Positions 55,658 through 64,000 of a stretch of DNA of 64,000 nucleotides are shown here, one piece after another. This stretch comes from Porogramme epimiltina. Taxonomy: Eukaryota > Basidiomycota > Agaricomycetes > Polyporales > Polyporaceae. The stretch is from the NCBI GenBank assembly GCA_900155495.1, contig FTLJ01000293.1, positions 1 through 64,000 on the forward strand. The letters are read 5' to 3'. The notes beneath the pieces are model-generated. The model did not search any database. It was not told the DNA's origin and worked only from the letters and a program-made list of their open reading frames with translations. The translations under genes and the position numbers were made by a program. The stretch's first letter is position 1; the number at the start of each line of letters is the position of its first letter.

Positions 55658-58600
55658 GGCTGTGGCTTGGCTGTCGTGCGGTGCGGTGGGGGTGGGGGAT
55701 GCGATGCGATGGAACGCGTGAAACAACGAGGCGCAAGGCGTAGAGAGTGCGTGCAGGGTGCAGGACGCGGTCGACGCTGGTGGTGGGAAGATGGTGGGTG
55801 CGGCTGCTGGCTGTCACTGGTCCAAGTCGCGTGCAGAGCGTCCGGGACGGCCTCGGGAAGAGGCGCCCGCCGTAGGCGTGAGCTTCACTCTGACTGCACG
55901 CGTCGGCCTTCAGCTCTCCCCGACGAGCACGCTCGTTCCCCCGATGCTCGCCGTAGCTCCTTGTTCCCCCCGCCGGGTTTTGCGCGGCAGCGATCTCTCA
56001 ACGGCAGACGACTGCGCCCATTAGGCCTTGTTCCGATTCCCGTGAACAAAAACGACGTCCTTGACGCCTTCCAAACGCCCATGAACCAGCTAGAAACCTT
56101 GTAAGCACCTCCCTCCCCGCCCTTATAGGGGCTAATAAAGTTTAGGTTGGCCTTCTGCCCTCCTCGGTTGCTAGCACGTCGCTGATGAGAACCTGTCAGA
56201 ATAATGTTCGTTCATATGCACGAAGTTCGAACACTCGGGGCACAAGGATGAGCTATGGCATATTGCGGTCCCGTACCACCCGTCTGCGTTGACATCCCAT
56301 GTGCTTGCGGCGGTGGGGTGCGACCTTAGATGGATGGACACCTGCATATTGCCACCTGTGCAACCGGGTCTCATCCTCTCTCACGGACAACAGCTTACCA
56401 TTCGCAGCGGTCTGCTTACCATTCCTCGTCGAGCGTTCGGAACCCTGTACCCGTCCTCGCCCCAATCGTCTGAGGTGTATTGGCCTTGTGAAGGGTGATG
56501 ATCCCATATGCAGTGTGCATATGCCCGTCTTGAAAAGACGCATCACCATGCACAACACCAACATCCATACGGGCCTCAAGCACATCGACACAACAGCAAC
56601 AGGGTGCATGCGCCTTGCGTTTAGATTTGAGTCTCGACCACGAAGCACACCAAGCAGTTTCTACGCAGCAACACACCAAAGCCATCACCATCGCTGCGCC
56701 GTCGAGATATCTCATTCGCGGGTCCCCGGTCGGTCCGGTGAAGATGAAGATGGCGCGCCTCCTGCTCGATCAGGCCGATGACATAACGATGGTTAGGGCG
56801 TCCGGTGCGTCCCTCCGCCACTGTCCATCTTCTCCCCTCTTTCTAACGCCACAGGCAGGCGCGCCGGGCTACCAGGGTCCCAGGGAGCTTGAATTTATCG
56901 TAACGGGTCGCACGCCGGGTCCATGCATCCGCCGCAGGTCTCCCGACTTTCCATCGGACCCGGCCTCGGGTCAGCGCGAAGATTGCACCAAAGCACCCCG
57001 AAAGTCCGCCCTTCGGACGTCCGGAACCTCTCGTACCAAAATTTTATCCCATGCCTACGCACCCCGCTGACCATCCAACATACCTCCTTTTTCACTGATG
57101 GCAACCATCGCGCTTCATTCACTCCTCGACACCAGTTCCTCGCGAAGCCCGAGTCCTAATAAGCTTTGACCTCCCCCCTCATCTCCTTCCGCCGCTCGGC
57201 TCCCGCATCAGCGACCCCCTCTCTCCAGTAACCATTCGTTTGACGATCATCGACAGAAGCTGACAGCTGCGATGATGGGGGCGGGGACGCGGAGGGTGTG
57301 CCGGACGCAACCAACACGGTCATCCACCCCCACCACACACACCCTCAAACACCCTCCCGGGCTTCCCAAAGCGTCTCGCGTCTCGCAAAACCGCCCTGAA
57401 GCCATACTGTGCGAACGCCAAGCCTCCGAGGCGCTGCCCTAGCGCAGTTCACCTCGAGCAGCCTCCGCGATCGAGCGGTGCACAAGCGCCCGGCCGCCCA
57501 CCAGGCCGCGTATGGTCGTGATCATCATCAGCATCGCGCTCCAGCGCCCCTTCCCTCCGCACGCACGCTGCTGGATGCGACTCACGTCCATCCTGGGCCA
57601 GCGCGAGGCTGCGGCTTCTAAGGATCCGCGCACGACGCTTCCCCAGGCTCCGATCCAAGGCTTCCCACTGACCGCCCCCATCCCCTCGGCGCGAGCGTCC
57701 TCGAGACCGGCGCGCTGCGCGAAGATGGAGGGGCGGGCTCGCGCGGCCGTGGAGATGCGGCGGCCCTCGGCGGCGCGCCGGTGGCTGACCGCGTGCGTCC
57801 GAGCCCAGTCATCCTCGCCCCCCCCCCCTCCCCGCCCCTCCGCTCCCATCTGCAGCGCTCGGCGCGCTCGGGCTGATGTGGGCGTGCACGCGCAGATGTG
57901 ATCGAGGATAGAGGATGGGCGTGCGTGCGTGTGCGTGGAAAGGGGGGAGGGGATGCATGACCGAGATGGGCCCGCGGATGGCAGGCTAGCAGCCATCTTC
58001 GAAGCCCGCGCCCGGCGGCGACGAGCTCGATGGTGATGCGCATTGCCGGCTCCCCTACTTACCCCCCCTCTCCCCCACCTCGTGCGGGCTGTCCGCGTGC
58101 TGGTGGCGGGCGGGGCGTTGCGCTTGGAGATCTCGTACTTCTGCATTGGATTGGTGGTGGGTCGCTAGGAGGATCGCCCGCGTGGGCGTCCGCCGCGGGG
58201 CGATCGCAGTTAAGAATTGGATGGTCATGGGCTCCACGGCCAAGCCGATGGCGATGGGCTTAGACACGATTACAGTGATCCACTGCCGGCATATTCGCGA
58301 ATGACGCGCAAGGTATTCTCGTCCGCTGGTTTGACCAAGGCTTGTGCTGAGACTTGGACGACCCCGGAGGCGGCGAGGATCCGTTTGGCGTTTGCGAGGC
58401 GGGCCCCTCCAAAATCCAAATCGCGTTCGCTTGTCCATGATCTCAACTGCATCTGTGATGATATTTTTGGGGTGAGCTTTTTGCAGGTGTTTAATCGACA
58501 CCTCGGTCTGCAGGTTCCATCGCTGTGATCGCTAGGCTCGTGATGGCACGCGGTACCTGGAACGTTCAATACAGCGCTGTGCTCCTCTGGGAAGTTCCGC

Positions 58601-59013
58601 CCATCAAACCCGCATCGGGCTGCTATGTCATTTCGGACGCCGGTCCCCCCCCGCGCCCAAACGCAAACGGAGGAAGCCCTGCTCTTCGCAATCTGCCACC
58701 GTTGACAAGTGTGTTGGCAGAACATGCCTTTCCATGCCTCCGCGGGCGACAGAAGCAGCCGCACCGAAGGCTGGCGTGGGGGCGGAGGCGCGCTGAACGG
58801 CACAACGTACTACTAATCTGCTGGCGTCTTTGTTCTGTCTCCGTAAAGGTGCTTGGGCTTACCCGATCATATCTCCACACATCTTTACCGCCTCGTTACT
58901 GATTGACATCGCCCCCTTTGTCCCAGGCAGAGCGCGGGTGCCCATGCCGGCGACGACGAATCATCATGTGCCCCGGTGTGGTCCTCGGAGCGGCTCCACC
59001 AGGGCTCGGAGGG
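55658..59013. other. Intergenic, about 3.3 kb without a recognised gene
   Basis: SRP19 promoter at the left and the BAS2-like gene's distal promoter at the right. A GC-rich block around 57400-58130 has overlapping chance frames on both strands. None of the frames shows a family or a consistent exon chain. A small unrecognised gene cannot be excluded. Confidence 0.4.
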
Positions 59014-59021
59014 GTATATAA
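59014..59021 (+). promoter_or_regulatory. TATA box of the BAS2-like gene
   Basis: TATATAAG followed after about 30 bases by a CT-rich start region. A probable 5'UTR intron (GTGAGT at 59155 to CCACAG at 59212) lies between it and the ATG. A strong TATA box is typical of highly induced secreted-protein genes. Confidence 0.6.
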
Positions 59022-59237
59022 GACCCTTTGGATGCGGCCTCATATCCTCATTCCCCTTCTCCCAAACCCTCTTGTTCACACACAGGCTGTGTTGACTCTT
59101 GCCTTGCCACTCCTCTCTTTCCTAACGAGTTCATCCACGACTTTTCATCTCACCGTGAGTCGCAGCGACGCGCTCGGTTTCGTGCAGCCAGTTGATCATG
59201 CGCCCATTCCACAGAACCACCCACTCTTTTATTAAAC

Positions 59238-59793
59238 ATGAAGTTCACCGTCATCTTCGCTCTCGCTCTCGTCAACAGTAAGTAGCTCTCATTACCACGA
59301 GCTCCCCGACAGCGCCTAACCCACACCCCCAACAGTCGCTGCTGCGACCTACCTCCCGCGCGCCCCGGCTGGCACCCAGTTCATCACCGGCCCCTGCCAG
59401 AGCGACGCCGACTGTGCGTCCAGCTGCTGCGGCTTCCGCTCCGGCAAGTGCGCCGGCCCCGTCATCGCGCAGGAGCGCGACGGCGGCTGCGGCTTCGGCG
59501 ACGCGCAGCCCAACGACATCGCCGCGCAGAAGTTCCGCGCCGGCCAGGCCGCGTCCGCGCCCGCCGCGGCGGCCCCGCCCCCGACGTCCGCCGCGCCCGC
59601 GATCGCGCCCGGCACGCAGTTCATCACCGGCCCGTGCTCGAGCGACGCGGACTGCGCGTCCGGCTGCTGCGGCTTCAACAGCGGCCTGTGCGCCGGCCCC
59701 GTCATCGCCCAGACGCGTGACGGCGGCTGCGGCCACGGCGACGCCCAACCCAACGACATCGCGGCTCAGAAATTCCGCGCTGGCCAGGCCTGA
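59238..59793 (+). CDS. Secreted cysteine-rich protein with two BAS2-like domains, 165 aa
   Basis: Exons are 59238-59277 and 59336-59793. A signal peptide (KFTVIFALALVNIAAA) is followed by two copies of a module of about 55 residues: APAGTQFITGPCQSDADC, ASSCCGF, GKCAGPVIAQERDGGCG, FGDAQPNDIAAQKFRAGQA; the second starts at APGTQFITGPCSSDADC. Each has six cysteines including a CC pair. The modules are joined by an Ala/Pro linker. This is the family of Magnaporthe biotrophy-associated secreted protein 2 (BAS2), also common in saprotrophic basidiomycetes, so pathogenicity does not follow. Most family members I know have a single module; the duplication is notable. Biochemical function is unknown. 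Confidence 0.87.
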
Positions 59794-60472
59794 GGCCCTC
59801 CGTTGGTTGGTTTCTTGACGAATCTTCATGTTTGATGTGGTTGTGTGCGATGCTGGCGTTGTTGGGAACGGATTGGAGTAATTTATTGCAGGCAATGTAG
59901 ACTCAATGCAGACTTTCCTTTTTTACCGTTTATTTCGCTTGGTGTGATCCACGGAATGATTGGAGACAAGCCTTCAAAGCCGGGCAATCAGGGTGATTGC
60001 GTACAGATAGTCAGAGAGCTGATAGTGGATGTTATCGCGCCTGTGAACAGCTGTGAGTAGGCTGTAGGCTGTTGAGGTTTTTCCTGCGAATGATCTTCAT
60101 TCCCGAACTAGTGATTGCATTTCATGATGACAATGAGTCCAGGCGAGCAGTGCCCACTCCGAAAGTTCTTATGAGGGGAAGAAAGCCATAGAAGGAGATA
60201 TCAGCAACTTTCACGCCGATGGAGGGTAGGATCTCACGTGTGGTACGTGGATCGGATGGATCGGATTTCTGGGGAGATCTGGTCCATGCAGCTGAGGTGC
60301 GTATCAGCCATCGGGTCTTGAGTACTGAATCGTTCTCCCATATATATGTACATGTATCTTTTGTGTCCCCCTTTGTGTCGCCACTTCTTATCACCCTACT
60401 AAGAACCTCAGTGTCGTCTGGGGTCTCTTCGAGAGGCACGGAGCCATAGACAACAAAGAGAACAGCTTCCCC
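59794..60472. other. Intergenic: BAS2-like 3' flank and PAH D promoter
   Basis: No gene. At 60225-60320 there is a block (TCACGTG, ATCGGATTTC, GCTGAGGTGCGTATCAGCC) shared with the window's right end and partly with the PAH C upstream region. A TATA box lies at 60338-60345. Confidence 0.5.
60338..60345 (+). promoter_or_regulatory. TATA box of PAH gene D
   Basis: CATATATA/TATATG-type sequence about 130 bases upstream of the ATG at 60473 and just after the shared PAH promoter block. Confidence 0.45.
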
Positions 60473-61613
60473 ATGGAGCATCGCGCCCATGCAACACACA
60501 CCACTCGCAGTAGTCCTGCGACACTCCACATCCCTCTTCCATTCCAACCTACGGACGCGGACCCCGCAAATGCCCCCATAGAGGGTCTACATGATGTCTC
60601 CGCCTCACACCCTCTGTCCGCGAGCCCGCCAGCTCAATCCGAGGGTGGTGATAGGCCGCTTCATTTCCACAACGCGGTGGGCTATCACGACGCGGTGGGC
60701 TATCACGACGCACTGGGCTATCGCGACGCACTGGGCTATCTGAACACTATCGAGGCCCAATTTCTGGAGCAGCCGGAGGTGTTCAAGAAGTTTGTGGGTA
60801 TCTTGAAGGACTTTGAAGCGCAACTGTGAGTGAGCAGACTTCATCGATACCATCATTATGGGATAGTCGATGCTTTAGTGCATCGCGTCCCAATATTCTT
60901 TATACTTGCCCCGTTCTAACCATCTTCCCCTCCGTCGTAGAATCGATACACCTGGGGTCATTGAACGAGTCATGAACCTCTTTCACGGACACCCCGCACT
61001 CATCCAAGGCTTGAACACCTTCCTTCCTGAAGGATATCACATCGAGACAAATAACAACCCAGATCTCCCTGACCGTATCACCGTCATGATTCCTGCTGGA
61101 ACTACCACTCAGGTAACCAATGCAGCATTCAACTACACTACAATCGAGCAGCGCGCCGTCGAGGGACTGACACAAGACCAGCGTTTAGAGAGATTCAAGC
61201 TCGCGGACGACTTTATAGATCAGGTATACGGACGGTATGCCAATCAACCAGGAGTTTACAAACGCTTCCTCGCGATCACGATGGAGGTCCCCCCGGCCCT
61301 AGAAACAACAGAGATCGAGAGGATGGAGTGGCAGGCGGTGCGGTGCTTGGTATTCAAGACGCTGCGAGAAGACCACGTTCACCGGATCATGGACCTGCTC
61401 AATGATAGTGTGCACTTGATGCGCGAACTTATTCAGTTCCTCCCCGATGATATGCGGCAAGCCGAGCTGGAGCGAGTCGTGGCACTCGGAAACGCGCGGA
61501 AGACGAACGGCGCGGATTTCAAGAGGAGGAGACGGGCACGCACCGAGCCGATGGTCTCGGTCGAAGGGGTGCCGTTGTCGGTGGAGGTTTACGATATGCT
61601 ACCCCAGCAATAG
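60473..61613 (+). CDS. Two-PAH (Sin3-type) protein D, 341 aa
   Basis: Exons are 60473-60825 and 60941-61613. It is a paralogue of PAH C with the same intron position. PAH1: [54 protein letters not shown] and LNTFLPEGYHIE. PAH2: ADDFIDQVYGRYANQPGVYK, RFLAITMEV, HVHRIMDLLNDSVHLMREL, IQFLPDD. A C-terminal extension with a basic patch FKRRRRARTE could be a nuclear localisation signal. The position equivalent to the PAH C start codon is ACG, so translation likely begins at the in-frame ATG 26 codons upstream. The start of PAH1 helix 1 carries a tandem amplification (see separate entry). No HDAC-interaction domain is present. Confidence 0.82.
60671..60739 (+). repeat. 18-bp tandem repeat inside PAH gene D
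   Basis: Three full and one partial 18-bp units (first at 60677) encode NAVGYH-DAVGYH-DALGYR-DALGYL. The last unit corresponds to the normal PAH helix-1 start (DALNYL in gene C). The expansion is in frame. Confidence 0.85.
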
Positions 61614-62770
61614 AGGAGGGGTTGGAAGAGCTTGTCGGAGATCATGCTGTCAGTTTCGGGGAGGAGGATGCGAACCTCGACGAACCTGTTGAGGGTGCAG
61701 TGAGCTTGTGAGAGGTGTTTCAATGCTTTTGTTTACATGTCGGCGTGGAGGGTGAGGAAGATGCTGGAAGAAGGGCGTGGAACGGAAGAGGTGGGGATAT
61801 AGCTCTATCAGATCTGGGCTGTACAACAATACCTAGCCTTCGTTGGTTGGAACATATGCGGATACCTGGGTCGGGAAGCGGCATATGCCTGTCTCTTCAA
61901 CAGCTCGACCCGAGAGGCAGCTGTGACTAGAACCATAAGTACGGATTTTCTCAAGACGGATGGCAGCGTCAACGAAAGTGTCAGGATTGTACTGGCGTAG
62001 GATACTGTTCTCGACCTCGATAGAACCGCCACTTGGTGTGGGGAGGGCAGGTTAGGAAGGCGACGAGGGGATAGAGGGGGGAAAGGTCGGAACTCACCCG
62101 CATGGTCCAGCACGTCGCAGTTGGAGCCCCACTCGTTCACCGGCCATGTCCAACGGATTTTGGAGCAGTAGACTAGTGCTAGTTTCATCAAGTGAAAGCG
62201 AAAACCTTCGCAGGAACTTTGGTGCGTTCACGCTCAGTGGCAAGTGTACTCATCATAATTACAATGGTGTTATAAGTGGGCTCCCTCTAGGTAGCTCGTA
62301 AGCGGCCAATCTGGGCTTGAGTCGCCGAGGACTTTGCGGAGGGCATTGTTGCGGATGTTTGGGATTTCGCCGTCGCTCGCCGTTGCGAGTGAGCGGCTTA
62401 TAGGGCTCACCAAGAATAAAAATATATTTTAATGTAATCCGAGAAGTATGCATAGATATGAATACGTACGGGCCTCGCCGTATGCTCACGGAAAGGATAT
62501 TATATGATTAGAATACAATAGAATACTAATAGAATAGAATATAGAGCTCTATCTAATCATATCTTGAGAAGAGGCACGTGCTGGGGCCAGCTCCGCGCCA
62601 TCAGCCTGGCTCGCTGCTGGAAGTCGAATGGGCACCGGCGTTTGGGCGCATTTGACTTGTCCCTGTTCTTGCACCTCCTCGCCGTCTTTCCTCTCCCCAC
62701 TGCTGCCCGCCCATCAACCTCAGCTTGTACGTCCTGCCGCCACCGTTGCCGCCCCCACCCTTCTTCCGCA
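61614..62770. other. Intergenic after PAH D
   Basis: 3' flank with CTATCAGATCT and ACCTAG blocks shared with the PAH C 3' flank (about 32935). An AT-rich TATTAGAATA-type stretch lies at 62500-62560. No gene is recognised. Confidence 0.45.
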
Positions 62771-63070
62771 ATGGAGCCCAAGTACAAACCCGGATCCAGG
62801 TTCGCATCATTAATCCTCCGGCCGGCCGCCTCGGGGCCCTGCCGCAAGTGCAACCCGGTCAGTGTGAACAGGCGCACAGCAGACCCTAGCTCACACTTGT
62901 GTAAGTCGATCTCGACAAGTACCAGATGCTACACAGAGACTCGTGGACGGCAGCAGCGCCTCGCCAGGGTTGCAAGAATACATTGAGGCCCTCATTATCT
63001 AGAACACAGGACTTTGATCCCCTACGACCAAGTCCAGGCCTCCCTTTGTAACGACGAAGGCTGTCCGGTG
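62771..63070 (+). pseudogene. Decayed gene of unknown family
   Basis: An ATG at 62771 opens a protein-like first exon (EPKYKPGSRFASLILRPAAS, GPCRKCNP), with a GTCAGT donor-like end near 62860. Further protein-like pieces follow in three other frames: DKYQMLHRDSWTAAAPRQG from 62914, LQEYIEALII from 62970, and TLIPYDQVQASLCNDEGCP from 63011, with stops between them. The pieces read like one small basidiomycete protein broken by indels. The family is unknown to me. An intact spliced gene is less likely but not excluded. Confidence 0.4.
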
Positions 63071-63211
63071 AGTCTGATGCTCCTCGTTAATTTGTTGCAT
63101 TGACGGAGAGGCGGATCGGGGGAGGCGAGTTCTAGAGGACGATCAATATTATCACCGCGCGCGAGTCGGTGGCTGGGGCGCCTGAGCGTCTGGACGCCCG
63201 CCCCCCTTCTT

Positions 63212-63290
63212 CAGCGCAAAGACGCGCTCGACCTCGTTTGTGCCGCGATCTCCGTCGGTATCTTCAATGACCTCGGCTCGGGTTCCTTAT
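63212..63290 (+). pseudogene. Relic resembling proteasome beta-2 (PUP1/PSMB7-type) subunit
   Basis: One frame reads KDALDLVCAAISVGIFNDLGSGS, which matches the conserved A-x-x-LV-x-x-AI-x-AGIFNDLGSGSN segment of the 20S proteasome beta-2 subunit. Neither side continues the family: the expected NVD(A/V)CVI does not follow and the catalytic N-terminal part is absent within 500 bp. It is therefore a short fragment of a copied or decayed gene. Confidence 0.5.
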
Positions 63291-63457
63291 CGCGGGACAT
63301 ACGGTCGATTTGCGCCTGCAGCGCCTCGACTCCCTGGAGATCTTCGCAGGTCAGAGATAGTAACGGCCCTGCAGTCCATAGCATAACACTCGTCTGACTG
63401 TTCTCAGCCCCAGAACCAAAACAGTGGCATTTCGAGCACGCGCGGTTCCAGACGCGC

Positions 63458-63553
63458 CGCCTCAACGTCGTTCACTCACGCTCAATCGAAAGCGTTGAGG
63501 CGACTCCCGACGACATACCGTACCGGCGTTTTCCGCCGGTCCGAAGGGAGTCG
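63458..63553. repeat. Cluster of three inverted repeats
   Basis: Perfect 10-bp arms CGCCTCAACG (63458-63467) and CGTTGAGGCG (63493-63502). An 8-bp pair CGACTCCC (63501-63508) and GGGAGTCG (63546-63553) encloses a 7-bp pair ACCGGCG (63522-63528) and CGCCGGT (63534-63540) with a 5-base loop. Confidence 0.75.
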
Positions 63554-64000
63554 TGTATACTAAGTGCCTTTGAGCGCTTTTGAGTAGTTTACCGAAGTAA
63601 TAATGCGTCTCCGATGCTCGTGATACTCATTGTGTGATGACGGCGAACACATTGCCAAAACTATAATGGTAAAGGTGAGGCGGAAACATGATACTGGTAC
63701 TGGTGTCACGGGTCTTCACTACCTGGAGGACGCGAGCATACGTGATAGATACGACTAGTTATGATTACGCTACGGATACATTAGAATAAACTACGCATAG
63801 ATTATGATACACCCTCGGCGTATCCTGTATTCTTTCGTAATAATATTATTCCGCGTCTCAGCGTATTTAATTGTAACTTGTGAGCCCTGGCGGCTTATGA
63901 CGACAGCGCTACTCGTCAATAAGTCACGTGGGGCGTGTGAATCGGATTTCCGGGAGATCATCATCTGGCCCACGCTGAGGTGAGTCTCAGCCACCGCGGC
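63554..64000. other. Right end: likely promoter of another PAH gene
   Basis: From 63919 the sequence carries GTCACGTGGGGCGTGTG, ATCGGATTTCCGGGAGATC and GCTGAGGTGAGTCTCAGCCA, matching the block upstream of PAH D and, in part, PAH C. By analogy a PAH gene on the plus strand should begin roughly 150-250 bases beyond the window. No coding sequence is inside the window. Confidence 0.45.

Noticed and set aside
57439..58146. 235-aa minus-strand frame in a GC-rich block
   Set aside because: Overlapping frames of similar length exist on both strands, with no domain and Arg/Ala-biased composition. Judged to be chance.
63501..63553. Hairpin as a bacterial-type terminator
   Set aside because: The sequence is clearly eukaryotic nuclear DNA and no T-run follows the stem.

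Overview
The window is nuclear DNA of an Agaricomycete, most likely a wood-decay basidiomycete such as a polypore. The evidence is GC-rich coding sequence, genes split by many 48-65 nt GT-AG introns, and typical basidiomycete families: a C-terminal MYND-finger protein, HAM1-like protein, CBM19 mucins, a BAS2-like secreted protein and single-TM ectodomain proteins. Exon boundaries were set by hand from splice sites, and every spliced model sums to a whole number of codons.

Layout. 1-7.3 kb: no recognisable gene (first 2.5 kb extremely GC-rich). 7.4-10.7 kb: an aldo-keto reductase and a thioredoxin-TPR fusion share a divergent promoter, followed by an intron-containing tRNA-Pro(AGG). 11.6-21.2 kb: a small conserved hypothetical, a MYND-finger protein divergent from histidinol-phosphate aminotransferase (HIS5), and a large HAM1-like gene. 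21.5-35 kb: two adjacent single-PAH (Sin3-type paired amphipathic helix) genes, a USP16/45-type deubiquitinase, then two segmentally duplicated CBM19/mucin genes flanking a two-PAH gene. 36-39 kb: ATP synthase subunit f (ATP17) and serine hydroxymethyltransferase (SHMT) with an 8-nt microexon. 40.3-48.8 kb: four tandem paralogues encoding receptor-like single-pass membrane proteins, each with a cytoplasmic coiled coil ending in a PPxY motif and each preceded by a copy of a roughly 330-bp noncoding module. 49.7-55.7 kb: an intracellular-type carboxylesterase and the SRP19 subunit (SEC65). 59-61.6 kb: a two-domain BAS2-like secreted protein and a second two-PAH gene. 61.6-64 kb: decayed gene fragments (one resembling a proteasome beta subunit), nested inverted repeats and what looks like the promoter of a further PAH gene.

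Housekeeping loci (HIS5, ATP17, SHMT, SEC65, USP, tRNA) are interleaved with fast-evolving lineage-specific families. The most notable accessory features are the four-gene receptor-like array with its repeated module, and the dispersed family of PAH-only proteins, which could compete with Sin3 for transcription factors.
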